A stretch of DNA of 37,872 nucleotides from Frankia tisae (lineage in GTDB: Bacteria; Actinomycetota; Actinomycetes; Frankiales; Frankiaceae). Numbering within the stretch: position 1 is the first letter of the stretch; every line of letters starts with the position of its first letter. A model generated the notes under the pieces. That model did no database searches. It saw only the letters and a list, made by a program, of their open reading frames with translations, and was not told where the DNA came from. Both the position numbers and the translations under genes were made by a program. The stretch covers positions 1-37,872 of the forward strand of contig NZ_JANEZT010000015.1 of the NCBI RefSeq assembly GCF_025403405.1. Reading direction: 5' to 3'. Shown here piece after piece: positions 8,559 through 16,822 of this stretch.

Positions 8559-8963
8559 ATGCAACCGGACACCGCCGAACCCGCCAAACCGGCGTTCCTT
8601 GCGACCTACCTTGCGGGCCTCCCACAGCCCGAGCATGATCACGCCGGTCCGGCCCGCAACGTCCGCGTGGACGACTTCGACGGCCATCACGTCGTCATCA
8701 CGACCACCTACGAGATCTCCGTAGACGGACGGCCGCTGGACGTACACATCGGCCTGTCCAAGGATGGCTCGGCGCACTGCCACGGTCTGCCCGCCTACCA
8801 GCTTCCCTCTCTCGTGGACCTGGTGCGGGTGCTCATCCGCACCTTCCCGGACGAGTTCTCCCCGCAGACGCCGCCCGCGGACGGATCCGAAAACCACGAA
8901 GGCCACGAAGGCGGGCACGGCAGCCACACCCACGACGACCACGAGATGCCGGGAGGAAGGTGA
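8559..8963 (+). CDS. MelC1-like tyrosinase partner with His-rich tail
   Basis: Protein of 134 residues placed 1 base before the tyrosinase ATG, so translation is probably coupled. The middle (YEISVDGRPLDVHIGLSKDG, residues ~50-69, then the PSLVDLVRVLI helix) resembles the core of the tyrosinase cofactor MelC1, which delivers copper to apo-tyrosinase. Unlike classical MelC1 it has no twin-arginine or other signal peptide. The C-terminus (about 112-130) is rich in His, Glu and Asp (NHEGHEGGHGSHTHDDHE) and is a likely metal-binding tail. The ATG follows a run of G bases (GGGGGGAC). The MelC1 link is my reading of a weak similarity plus context; a separate small-protein family is possible. Confidence 0.68.
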   Translation: MQPDTAEPAKPAFLATYLAGLPQPEHDHAGPARNVRVDDFDGHHVVITTTYEISVDGRPLDVHIGLSKDGSAHCHGLPAYQLPSLVDLVRVLIRTFPDEFSPQTPPADGSENHEGHEGGHGSHTHDDHEMPGGR

Positions 8964-8964
8964 G

Positions 8965-9975
8965 ATGGCCACCGTCCGCCGCGACATCCTCCGCGACGAC
9001 GCCGCACGTGCCGCCTACATCCGCGGCATCAGGCTGCTCAAGCACGAACCCACCACGCTGACCACGGACCGGTTCGGCATCCCCGGCCGCGCCCGGCCCG
9101 TCTACACCTACGACCTGTTCGTCATCTGGCACGTCCTCGCGATGAACACCGCGGTGCCGCCGGGCGGTGACGCCGGAACCCGCAACGCCGCGCATCGCGG
9201 GCCGGTGTTCCTGCCCTGGCACCGGGTCATGCTCCGCTGGCTTGAGACGCACCTGCAGCGCGTGCTCGCCGACCCGGACTTCGGCCTGCCCTACTGGGAC
9301 TGGGCGCTCGACGGCACGCCGCCCGCGCAGGGCGGGGTGGCGAGCCCGGCGGCCTCGGCGTTGTGGCGTGACACCCCGGACGGCTTCGGCGGCCAGGGCA
9401 GCCCGGTGGGCGGCGGCGCGTTCGCCTTCGACCGCGCCGACCCGACGAGTTTCCGGGTCCGGATCGCGACGAACTCGAACGGCGCTCTGCGCCAGGTCGC
9501 CGAGCGTGGCCTCGCCCGCAGGTTCGGCCAGAACGCTCCGTTCGGTTCGCCGCGGCTTCCTCGCACCGGCGACGTGCGCACCGCCTACGACACCCGGGCG
9601 GATCCGACCCTCGCCGACTACGACCGGCCGCCCTTCGACATCTCGTCCCGGGGGTTCCGCAACCGGCTGGAGGGCTTCACCGGGCCCGGCCTGCACAACC
9701 AGGTCCATCTGTGGGTCGGCGGGGACATGGCCCCGGCATCCTCCCCGAACGACCCGGTGTTCTTCGTCCATCACTGCAACGTCGACCGACTCTGGGAAGG
9801 GTGGATGCGGCGCAACGGCCGCCACTACCAGCCGGACATGACGGCCCCGGCGAGTCTGCTCGGCCACCGGATCGACGACCCGCTGGTCTCCCCGTTCACC
9901 CCGGCCAGCAAGCCGGATACTCCGGGCAGCGTGCTCGACAGCTCCGCTCTCTACACCTACGACGTCCTGCCCTGA
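8965..9975 (+). CDS. Tyrosinase family type-3 copper oxidase
   Basis: Protein of 336 residues with a complete binuclear copper site. CuA ligands are H56 (VIWH), H77 (NAAH) and H86 (LPWHR). CuB ligands are H244 and H248 (LHNQVH) and H270 (second His of FVHHCN). The PYWDW motif at 109-113 is also present. The family hydroxylates phenols and/or oxidises catechols to quinones with O2. It is longer than Streptomyces MelC2 (about 273). No signal peptide is present, so it is probably cytoplasmic unless exported through its partner. Start: ATG at 8965 after GGGAGGAAGG. The MelC1-like gene lies immediately upstream. Substrate is unknown; both tyrosinase and o-aminophenol oxidase activities occur in this family. 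Confidence 0.92.
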   Translation: MATVRRDILRDDAARAAYIRGIRLLKHEPTTLTTDRFGIPGRARPVYTYDLFVIWHVLAMNTAVPPGGDAGTRNAAHRGPVFLPWHRVMLRWLETHLQRVLADPDFGLPYWDWALDGTPPAQGGVASPAASALWRDTPDGFGGQGSPVGGGAFAFDRADPTSFRVRIATNSNGALRQVAERGLARRFGQNAPFGSPRLPRTGDVRTAYDTRADPTLADYDRPPFDISSRGFRNRLEGFTGPGLHNQVHLWVGGDMAPASSPNDPVFFVHHCNVDRLWEGWMRRNGRHYQPDMTAPASLLGHRIDDPLVSPFTPASKPDTPGSVLDSSALYTYDVLP

Positions 9976-10043
9976 CCCGCCCGCCGGCCGCCCCCGAGGT
10001 CAACGCAGACCGGTGCGTGCCGACGCGGCGCCGCCACCGGTGA

Positions 10044-10823
10044 TCAGGACGCGGCCGGGGTACCGAGCTCGGCACGGTCGACCAGGTCTGCGAAGCCGCG
10101 GCGGTCGACGAGGTCGGTGAACAGGTCCACGACGTCGGCGGCGAGTAGGCGCAGTTCGTCGGCCGCGACCGGGCGGTTGCTCTCGAAGGCGAGCTCGACG
10201 GTCCGGGCGAGCAGATCCGCCCGCCGTTCCAGGTTCGCCACCGCCGGTTGGGCGGCGGCCCGCGCCGCCGCGCCCCCGCCGTCGACCAGCTCCCCCTCGG
10301 CCCGCACGAAGCCCTCGAACGTCGCCTGGAACGCGTAGGCGACCTCGTCGGGCCCGAGCTCCGCGCGTAGCACGCCGTGTTCGGCGAGCAGCCAGAAGTA
10401 CCGATCGGAAACCAGATGATGCCGTTCGTCCCAGGCGGGATCGTGCTGGCGGGCCAGCCGGCCGAGCAGCTCCTGGTCGGCGACCAGCAGCCCGCGCAGC
10501 AGCGGGCGATGCATAACAGCGAGGAAGTAGTCGTGGGCGAACTGGTGCGGCAGGCAGGTGCTCGGCTGGACCCGCACCGCAGCGAGCAGCTCGGCGATCG
10601 CCCGGGCCACCACCCGGTCGAAAACCGCGGCGAACAGCTTCTCCCGCGTCTCCCAGTGCAGGTAGACGGTGCCCTTGCCGATGTTCGCGCCGGCGGCGAC
10701 GTCCTCGACGGTCACCCGACGCGCCCCGTGGCGCAGCAGCAAATCCTCGGTGACGTCGAGGATGCGCGCGGCACGCTCCTGCCCGCGCGACGGGTCCCGG
10801 GACCGGCCGGCTGTCAGGCTCAC
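10044..10823 (-). CDS. TetR-family transcriptional regulator
   Basis: Protein of about 259 residues with an N-terminal TetR helix-turn-helix (ILDVTEDLLLRHGARRVTVEDVAAGANIGKGTVYLHW split over ~20-57, with the usual GKGTVYLHW recognition region). The C-terminal ligand domain is not recognisable by motif. I prefer the GTG at 10823 over the TTG at 10859, because the longer start would place the first palindrome inside the coding sequence; neither has a convincing ribosome binding site. The gene is divergent from the FAD monooxygenase, and two identical-pattern operators lie between them, so it likely represses itself and that gene. It is convergent with the tyrosinase. Confidence 0.9.
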   Translation of the reverse strand: MSLTAGRSRDPSRGQERAARILDVTEDLLLRHGARRVTVEDVAAGANIGKGTVYLHWETREKLFAAVFDRVVARAIAELLAAVRVQPSTCLPHQFAHDYFLAVMHRPLLRGLLVADQELLGRLARQHDPAWDERHHLVSDRYFWLLAEHGVLRAELGPDEVAYAFQATFEGFVRAEGELVDGGGAAARAAAQPAVANLERRADLLARTVELAFESNRPVAADELRLLAADVVDLFTDLVDRRGFADLVDRAELGTPAAS

Positions 10824-10835
10824 GCGATGACCGTA

Positions 10836-10858
10836 TGACCATGTTCGAGAGCTGGTCA
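10836..10858. promoter_or_regulatory. TetR operator 1, TGACCA-N11-TGGTCA
   Basis: Inverted repeat TGACCA (10836-10841) and TGGTCA (10853-10858), 11 bases apart, in the TetR/monooxygenase intergenic region and proximal to the TetR gene. An extra half-site TGACCG lies at 10828-10833. Same arm sequence and spacing as the site at 10887-10909. Confidence 0.7.
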
Positions 10859-10886
10859 ACGTTCATCACACCGCGCATTCAACTTT

Positions 10887-10909
10887 TGACCAGATTTCAT
10901 AATTGGTCA
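10887..10909. promoter_or_regulatory. TetR operator 2, TGACCA-N11-TGGTCA
   Basis: Inverted repeat TGACCA (10887-10892) and TGGTCA (10904-10909) with an 11-base AT-rich spacer, 46 bases before the monooxygenase ATG. The centres of the two sites are 51 bases apart, about five helical turns, so two dimers would bind the same face of the DNA. Confidence 0.72.
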
Positions 10910-10955
10910 TACGCTGACAGTTCGATCGGCCTCGACCCCACACCGCGGAGGACGC

Positions 10956-12167
10956 ATGGGCAACCGGACGGCGCTCGTCTCCGGTGCCGGCATCGCCGGT
11001 ACGACTCTCGCGTACTGGCTGGCGTGGCACGGCTTCCGGCCGACGGTGGTCGAGCGCGGGCTGTGGCAGCGAACCAGCGGCAGCCCCGTGGACGTGCGCG
11101 GCCAGGCCCTCCGGGTGGCGGAGCGGATGGGGGTGCTCGCCCGGCTGCGGGCCGCCGCCACCGACGTGACGGGAATGCGGTTCGTGGACACGGCGGGCCG
11201 CAGCGTCGGCCGCGTCAACCTGCGCGCGCTCGCGCGCTCGACCGGCGGCGGCGACGTCGAACTTCCCCGTGGCGCGCTCGCCTCGATCCTGCAGGCGGCG
11301 AGCGCGGAGCACGCCGAGTTCGTGTTCGGCGACTCCATCGCCGGTCTGACGCAGGACGAGCACGGCGTCGACGTGACCTTCGATCACGGCCGCCCCCGCC
11401 GGTTCGACCTGGTCATCGGCGCCGACGGCCTCCATTCGGTCGTGCGCCGACTCGCCTTCGGGCCGGATACGAACTTCGTACGTCATCTGGGCCTCTACGC
11501 TGCCACGGTGCCGTTCAACGGGTCGATCGAGCACCGGCGCGAGGTGGTCATGCACAACACGCCGGGCCGAGTCGTCGCCCTGCACCCCTCGGCTACCGGG
11601 CCGATCGCGTTCTTCGCCTTCCGCCGCCCTGAGCTCGCCGAGTTCAACCATCGCGACATCGACCAGCACCGCACCATGCTCACCGGCGCCTACGCGGCCG
11701 GATCCTGGCGGATGCCGGAGCTGTTGGCACGGGCGCAGGCAAGCGAGGACCTCTACTTCGACGCGGTGAGCCGGGTGGACGTGCCGGCCTGGTCGGCCGG
11801 CCGGATCGCGCTCGTCGGCGACGCCGCCTCCTGTGTGTCCCTGTTCGGTGACGGCTCCTCCCTGGCCATGGCCGGGGCGTTCGCGCTTGCCGAGGAACTG
11901 GCCGCAACCTCCGACGATCATCGCTCGGCCCTGCGCCGTTATGAGGCCCGCCATCGCCGCCTGGTCGAACCACGCCAGCGCGGCGTCGAGCAGGCTTCCC
12001 ACCTACTCATTCCCGCCACCTGGGCCGGCATCCGTGCCCGCAACGCCGCCACCCGCCTGTGGCCGGCCGCCGCCGCCGCCGGCTGGCTCGGCAGCCGGCT
12101 GTCCACCGCCGGCCGCGGCCCCGCCGGCCGCGTCCCCCGCCCGGCCGGCGCTACCTCACCGGGCTGA
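10956..12167 (+). CDS. FAD-dependent monooxygenase (TetX/PHBH-like)
   Basis: A group A flavin monooxygenase of 403 residues. It has the N-terminal dinucleotide motif GAGIAG (10-15), the acidic residue ending strand 2 (VVER, ~34), the conserved GADG at 155-158 (IGADGLHSVVR) and GDA at 288-290 (ALVGDAA), followed by FGDGSSLAMAGAFALAEEL. These enzymes hydroxylate aromatic or polyketide compounds with NAD(P)H and O2; some inactivate drugs such as tetracyclines or rifamycins. The ATG has GGAGGA close upstream. The gene faces a TetR regulator across two operators, the usual arrangement for drug- or aromatic-inducible flavoenzymes. Substrate unknown. Confidence 0.9.
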   Translation: MGNRTALVSGAGIAGTTLAYWLAWHGFRPTVVERGLWQRTSGSPVDVRGQALRVAERMGVLARLRAAATDVTGMRFVDTAGRSVGRVNLRALARSTGGGDVELPRGALASILQAASAEHAEFVFGDSIAGLTQDEHGVDVTFDHGRPRRFDLVIGADGLHSVVRRLAFGPDTNFVRHLGLYAATVPFNGSIEHRREVVMHNTPGRVVALHPSATGPIAFFAFRRPELAEFNHRDIDQHRTMLTGAYAAGSWRMPELLARAQASEDLYFDAVSRVDVPAWSAGRIALVGDAASCVSLFGDGSSLAMAGAFALAEELAATSDDHRSALRRYEARHRRLVEPRQRGVEQASHLLIPATWAGIRARNAATRLWPAAAAAGWLGSRLSTAGRGPAGRVPRPAGATSPG

Positions 12168-13010
12168 TCACCGCCCGCCTCGGTCCAGGCTCGCCGGATC
12201 GCCGCCCGGGAACGCCGCGATCACGACGGTGGCTGCCAGCTCGTCGGACACCTCAATCCGAGCTGACAGCTCGGCGCCCGCTAGGGCGTCCACGAGCGAG
12301 GGTGCCTGCCGCGCACTGGTCTCGAACAACAGGCTTCCGCCCGGTGCCAGCCACGACGGCCCCCCTGTGACCACCCGGCGTAGCACGTCGAGACCGTCAG
12401 TCCCGCCGTCGAGAGCCAGCCGGGGCTCGTGCTCCCGTGCCTCGGGTGGCATCAGGCCGATCGCATCGGTCGGCACATACGGCGCGTTGACCACCAGGAG
12501 ATCCACACCTCCGCGCAGCTCTCCGGGCAGCGCGGCGAACAGGTCGCCCTCGTGCACCCGGCCGCCGACGGCGGCCAGGTTGCGCCGAGCGCAACGCACC
12601 GCGGCGGGCTCGATGTCGGCGGCGTGCACTTCGGCACCGGGCAGGGCCGCGAGCAAGGCCGCGGCCACCGCGCCCGATCCGCAACACAGGTCGACCACGA
12701 TCCTGACGGGACTGGCACCGGCCTGCTCGAGGGCCTGCTGGACGAGAAACTCGGTGCGGCGACGGGGCACGAACACGCCAGCCTCGATCGCGATCCGCAG
12801 GCCACAGAACTCCGCCCAACCGAGGATGTGCTCCAGAGGCTGGCCGGCGACCCGGCGATCGACCATAGCGGTGAGCTCGGTGGCGGTCCGGGCAGCGGCG
12901 ACAAGCAACCGGGCTTCGTCCTCGGCGAAGACGCAACCCGCGGCACGCAGCCGGCGGACGACAAGGGCCGCCGGGGAAGAGGGTGACGAGGGTGACGGAG
13001 ATGACGACAC
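12168..13010 (-). CDS. PrmC-related protein (glutamine-N5) methyltransferase
   Basis: S-adenosylmethionine methyltransferase of about 280 residues, related to HemK/PrmC. Seen: PRRRTEFLV (82-90, where PrmC has PRPETE), the SAM loop VVDLCCGSGAVA (105-116), acidic ADIEP (131-135) and NAPY (175-178) in place of NPPY. The NAPY form and short N-terminus fit the actinobacterial PrmC paralogue group, whose substrate is not known, rather than PrmC that methylates release factors. The start at GTG 13010 is chosen for GAAAGG 6 bases upstream; the frame continues to 13139. Its stop codon abuts that of the monooxygenase: the two stops read together as TGATCA. Confidence 0.85.
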   Translation of the reverse strand: MSSSPSPSSPSSPAALVVRRLRAAGCVFAEDEARLLVAAARTATELTAMVDRRVAGQPLEHILGWAEFCGLRIAIEAGVFVPRRRTEFLVQQALEQAGASPVRIVVDLCCGSGAVAAALLAALPGAEVHAADIEPAAVRCARRNLAAVGGRVHEGDLFAALPGELRGGVDLLVVNAPYVPTDAIGLMPPEAREHEPRLALDGGTDGLDVLRRVVTGGPSWLAPGGSLLFETSARQAPSLVDALAGAELSARIEVSDELAATVVIAAFPGGDPASLDRGGR

Positions 13011-13183
13011 GGGAAGCCTTTCGGAACACCGAAGGGCGCCCTCCCGATCACCAGGCCCGACTGCACCTAATGCGATCATGGGAGGAGTACGCCCACCTTG
13101 ATATTGCGGAAATGGGTCCCACCTCCTCAAGACGATCACCTATGACGGCGCCCACAGTACCACCCACCTCGCTCTACCAGGGG

Positions 13184-13768
13184 CTACTCGGCCAGCGGCA
13201 GCGGCAGCAGGGCCTGGTCGAGCAGCCCCGCGGCGACCGTGCCGACGACGGCGAGATCGAGGTAATGGCAGGCCATCGCACCCGCATAGCTGGGGCCGCC
13301 CCACGCGTTCACCGTGAAATTCGGGTCCAATCCGCCGAGCATCTGCACCCCGGCCCGCCAACACAGGTAGAGCAGCAGCACGGCCAAGAGGGCGAGCACA
13401 GCCAGCCGCCAGAGCCCCGCCGGGCTATGCCGGACGGCGCGGGCTGTCAGCCCGATCCGCCGCGCCGCGGGCCGGCCGAGCGGCGCGGGCAACAGGCCAC
13501 GGGGACGCCGCTCGGACGGAAGCCGGCGGCGGCGCAGCCATGCCCCGGCGGTGAGCGCCCCAGCCAGAATCAGTACGATCAGGTGCGGGCCCCAGGCGGC
13601 GGTGCCCGCGCTGTGCCCCGCACGGACGGGCGACCGGTCGTGGTAAGTGACGCCGCCGGAGACGACGCCTGCGCTGAGAGCGGTCACAGCCAGCGCTGAC
13701 AGGACGGGCGAGAGCCCTGCGGCCGCCCGCCGCCGGCGAGTGGATAGACGCGGCTTCATGCCCATCAC
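13184..13768 (-). CDS. Actinobacterial membrane protein, unknown function
   Basis: Protein of 194 residues with three likely membrane segments: ~18-40, ~62-78 and ~120-136, and a weaker one near 165-185. The C-terminal LDPNFTVNAWGGPSYAGAMACHYLD is a recognisable motif of a conserved family of uncharacterised proteins in actinomycetes, often near two-component systems. The start could be GTG 13768, ATG 13765 or ATG 13759; no strong ribosome binding site separates them. It is divergent from the histidine kinase across about 115 bases, so it may be a target or accessory sensor of that system. The link is positional only. Confidence 0.7.
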   Translation of the reverse strand: MMGMKPRLSTRRRRAAAGLSPVLSALAVTALSAGVVSGGVTYHDRSPVRAGHSAGTAAWGPHLIVLILAGALTAGAWLRRRRLPSERRPRGLLPAPLGRPAARRIGLTARAVRHSPAGLWRLAVLALLAVLLLYLCWRAGVQMLGGLDPNFTVNAWGGPSYAGAMACHYLDLAVVGTVAAGLLDQALLPLPLAE

Positions 13769-13809
13769 CGTCGCTTTTCTGGACCGGCCTGTCGTCCGTC
13801 GACAGCACC

Positions 13810-13851
13810 CCCTCCGGCCCCTTCGGAGGGTGGATCGGAGCGGCTCGATCC
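13810..13851. promoter_or_regulatory. Two adjacent inverted repeats before the histidine kinase
   Basis: CCCTCCG (13810-13816) and CGGAGGG (13824-13830) form one perfect repeat; GGATCG (13832-13837) and CGATCC (13846-13851) form the next. Both lie in the short divergent region between the membrane-protein gene and the kinase gene and may be operators for the response regulator. Alternatively they fold as small hairpins in a leader RNA. Confidence 0.35.
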
Positions 13852-13884
13852 GACCTGAGGCGGATAGCCTGCGTCATCCTGTGG

Positions 13885-15528
13885 ATGGACGCCGAGGGCC
13901 GACATCGGCGTCTACCCTCATGTCCCATGGCGCTCGCCACGCCGGCACCGCCCGGCCCAACCCAACCGCCCGCGCCCACGGGCGCATCCGTCGGATCCAC
14001 GGCCGCCGGCACCTTCGACCGGGCCGACCGAAGCGCCACCCTCGGCGTGGTCGATATCGCGATCGTTCTCGCTTCTTTTGCCCTGTTTACCTTGCCGGCC
14101 GCATTGACCCCGACGGTCGCGCCGGGGGCCGACGGCTACGGCTCAACCGCCCATGTTCTGCTGTTCGGGGTGCTCGCCGCCGCTCCGTTGATCGCGGCCC
14201 GGCGCTGGCCGCTGCCAGTGCTCGCCACCGTCACCGCGGTCCTCTGCTCGGCCGCGCTCGCAGGAGTCCGTTTCACCCCGCTCGTCAGCAACGCCGGACC
14301 AGCGCTCGGCGTCGCCGTCCTCACCGTCGCCGACCGCCACCCCAGGCGGACGTCGGTGGCCGCGGGCACGATGGCCGTCGTAGCGATATCGGTCGCCACC
14401 GCCGTCGCCATGCGGCTGTATCCCGATCAGGATCAGGATCAGGTCCAGGCGCTTGTCGCCGCAGCGGCATGGCTGGTAGGCGATGCCTTGCGCACCCGCC
14501 GCCGCTACCGGTCCCGCCTGGTGCTGGAGGCGCGCCGAGAGGCCACGGAGCGGGAGCGCCGTATCCGCGCCGAAGAACGGCTGCGGATAGCTCGAGACGT
14601 CCACGACGTCGTGTCGCACACGCTGAGTCTGATCGCGGTCCGCTCCGGCGTTGCCCGGCTACTCGAGGACCCGCGCGAGGCGCACGAGGCACTGGGCGTG
14701 ATCGAGACGACGAGCCGCTCGGCGCTCGATGAGGTGCGCCGGGTCCTACGCGCTACCCGTCAGGAGATCCGGGAGCCATCGGGTCGATCGGAAGCGATGC
14801 AGACGACGCCGCCGCAGGCGGAGCCGGCCGAAGTCCCGGGCCAGGCGGATCGACCGGTGGCGGCGGACGGACCGGCAGGAGTCGCCGGGTTGGCGTGCGT
14901 GGGCGATCACGCCGATGCCGACGAACCAGCCAGAATCACCGAACCGAAGCTCGCAGACCTCGACCATCTGGTCGCCGGGCTCCGGCGGCGCGGGTTCCAC
15001 CCGTCATACCGGCGTACAGGCGCCGCTCGCAGCTATCTGCCGGTCCTGGAGACCTCGGTATACCGCATCGTCCAAGAAGCTCTGACGAACGTGGTCCGAC
15101 ATGCCAACGCCGCCGAGGCACAGGTCACCGTGCACGATGGGCCGCGGGAACTGATCGTGAGCATCGTCGACGACGGCCGTGTCTCACCGAGCGGCGCAGC
15201 GCACCACCTCGGCGACGAGGTAGACGAGGTAACGGAGGATTGCCACCGCGATCAGTCACGATCCGACCCAGCCGGTGAACCACGCGGTCCAGCCCCACGA
15301 CGGCCCGAGCCAGACAGGGGATCAGGCCCCGGGCTAGGCCTGATCGGGATGCGCGAGCGAGCAGAGCTGTTCGCCGGCACGCTCGCTGCGGGCCCGCGGG
15401 CAGCAGGTGGATTCGCGGTCGTGGTCCGCTTTCCCATCTCACCCGCCACCGTGCTCGCCCAGCAGTCTCCCGCGCTCCCCCCAGCCTCCGTTCGACCGAG
15501 CCCCGTCGGGCACGGTGCAGGCCGATGA
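13885..15528 (+). CDS. NarL/LiaS-type sensor histidine kinase
   Basis: Sensor kinase of 547 residues (533 if the ATG at 13927 is used; neither start has a clear ribosome binding site). About four to five membrane segments span ~54-200. The HisKA_3 dimerisation helix carries phospho-acceptor H240 in RDVHDVVSHTLSL. The ATPase domain has the N-box QEALTNVVRHANA (397-409, N402) and G-box GPGLGLIGMRER (481-492). Two low-complexity insertions are unusual: one of about 55 residues between the H-box domain and the ATPase domain (~296-350), and one of about 45 between the DDG motif and the G-box (~433-478). The stop overlaps the regulator start as ATGA. Confidence 0.9.
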   Translation: MDAEGRHRRLPSCPMALATPAPPGPTQPPAPTGASVGSTAAGTFDRADRSATLGVVDIAIVLASFALFTLPAALTPTVAPGADGYGSTAHVLLFGVLAAAPLIAARRWPLPVLATVTAVLCSAALAGVRFTPLVSNAGPALGVAVLTVADRHPRRTSVAAGTMAVVAISVATAVAMRLYPDQDQDQVQALVAAAAWLVGDALRTRRRYRSRLVLEARREATERERRIRAEERLRIARDVHDVVSHTLSLIAVRSGVARLLEDPREAHEALGVIETTSRSALDEVRRVLRATRQEIREPSGRSEAMQTTPPQAEPAEVPGQADRPVAADGPAGVAGLACVGDHADADEPARITEPKLADLDHLVAGLRRRGFHPSYRRTGAARSYLPVLETSVYRIVQEALTNVVRHANAAEAQVTVHDGPRELIVSIVDDGRVSPSGAAHHLGDEVDEVTEDCHRDQSRSDPAGEPRGPAPRRPEPDRGSGPGLGLIGMRERAELFAGTLAAGPRAAGGFAVVVRFPISPATVLAQQSPALPPASVRPSPVGHGAGR

Positions 15529-16238
15529 TGCCGGCGACCGACGCTTCCGTCCGGGTTCTCATCGCCGACGACGAGGCATTGGTACGAGCAGGCTTCCGGG
15601 TGCTGGTCGAGTCCGCTTCCGATCTTTCGGTGATCGCGGAGGCCGATACCGGCGCCCAGGCGGTGCGGTTGGCCAGGCAGCTGCGTCCGGACGTCGTGCT
15701 CATGGACATCCGAATGCCGATCATGGATGGCTTGGAGGCGATGCGGATCATCGTCGCGGACCCGGACACCGCCGCGACGCGCGTCCTCGTGGTGACGACC
15801 TTCGATCAGGACGAGCACGTCTTCGCGGCCCTGCACGGCGGCGCCAGCGGGTTCGTCCTCAAGGACACCCGCCCGGAGGACCTCCTGGCCGCGATCAGGA
15901 TCGTGGCCGTCGGCGACGCGCTGCTGACCCCGAGCATCACCCGGCGGCTTATCGCCGAGTTCGCCCAGCGGCCGCAGCCGCCCACAGCCCGGGGCGAGGA
16001 ACTGAGCCGGTTGACGGAGCGGGAACGAGAGGTACTCCTCCAGGTTGCAGCGGGATTGTCGAACTCCGAGATCGCCCGGCAGCTGTTCGTCGGCGTTACG
16101 ACTGTCAAGACGCACGTCAGCCGACTGCTGACCAAGCTCGGAGCACGCGATCGAGCACAGCTCGTCGTCGCCGCGTATGAATTCGGCGCCGTGCTCCCCG
16201 GCACCGGCTCGCTCCCGCCCGCATCGAACAGCTCGTGA
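15525..16238 (+). CDS. NarL/FixJ-family response regulator
   Basis: Response regulator of 237 residues. The receiver domain has the acidic pair D15-D16, phospho-acceptor D61 in VVLMDIRMP, and the switch lysine near 112 (GFVLKD). A C-terminal LuxR-type helix-turn-helix follows (~165-215; LTEREREVLLQVAAGLSNSEIA, with TTVKTHVSRLLTKLG as recognition helix). The ATG overlaps the last bases of the kinase gene, so the pair is translationally coupled and certainly cognate. Likely targets are the adjacent divergent membrane-protein gene and its own operon, by analogy with similar pairs. It is convergent with the cupin gene, 7 bases away. Confidence 0.95.
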   Translation: MMPATDASVRVLIADDEALVRAGFRVLVESASDLSVIAEADTGAQAVRLARQLRPDVVLMDIRMPIMDGLEAMRIIVADPDTAATRVLVVTTFDQDEHVFAALHGGASGFVLKDTRPEDLLAAIRIVAVGDALLTPSITRRLIAEFAQRPQPPTARGEELSRLTEREREVLLQVAAGLSNSEIARQLFVGVTTVKTHVSRLLTKLGARDRAQLVVAAYEFGAVLPGTGSLPPASNSS

Positions 16239-16245
16239 TGGTGGT

Positions 16246-16704
16246 TCAGTCGAGGGCATGCCCCGTCGTCGCGTCGACGTGGTCGGGCAGCAGGTCGTGG
16301 CGGTCCCCCACGGACAGGGTGCCGGTGGGTTCGACCAGAAGGATCGATGCGCCAGCCGGTGATGCGGGACGGTGCTCCATGTTCCGCGGCACGACGAAGA
16401 TCTCCCCCCGGTTCAGGATGACGACCCGTTCCCCTCCGTCCAGCCCGTCGCGCAGGCTGATGTACAGCGTGCCCTCAAGCACGAGAAAGAACTCGTCGGT
16501 GTCGGAGTGCGCGTGCCAGACATGCTCGCCAGCGACTTTGGCGATGCGTATGTCGTAGTCGTTCACCCTGGCGGCGACGCGGGGACTCCACAGTTCTTCG
16601 AAGCTGTCGAGCGCGGCAGCAAGATCGATCGGTTCCGCCCGCCGCACTCGCGGAAGTTCGGCAGGCGCTGCCTCCGCGACGGCGTTTGCGGGGCCGGTGG
16701 ACAC
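16246..16704 (-). CDS. Cupin domain-containing protein
   Basis: Protein of 152 residues, a single cupin_2 beta-barrel. The first cupin motif reads HVWHAHSDTDEFFLVLEGT (about 60-78), with two His and a Glu as probable metal ligands; the second includes LNRGEIFVVPRNMEHRP (~96-112), completing a 3-His/1-Glu type site. The first 25 residues are Ala/Pro-rich and may be beyond the true start; there is no clear ribosome binding site at GTG 16704. Such small cupins may be isomerases, dioxygenases or sugar-binding proteins, so no reaction is assigned. It is divergent from the broken GlxA-type regulator, which may once have controlled it. Confidence 0.82.
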   Translation of the reverse strand: MSTGPANAVAEAAPAELPRVRRAEPIDLAAALDSFEELWSPRVAARVNDYDIRIAKVAGEHVWHAHSDTDEFFLVLEGTLYISLRDGLDGGERVVILNRGEIFVVPRNMEHRPASPAGASILLVEPTGTLSVGDRHDLLPDHVDATTGHALD

Positions 16705-16822
16705 GGAGCCCGCGGAGGTATCGGCGGATGCGAGACGACGGTCAGGCCCGGGGGGCTTGCTCTGGGGTCATACGTGAATACTCCCGCCGGGCAAAGGAAT
16801 GTACGAGTGCTAGGAATCGCGC

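Noticed and set aside
10000..10835. 292-residue minus-strand frame overlapping the TetR gene
   Set aside because: The TetR helix-turn-helix is in another frame of the same strand; this frame is Arg/Gly/Pro-rich without homology.
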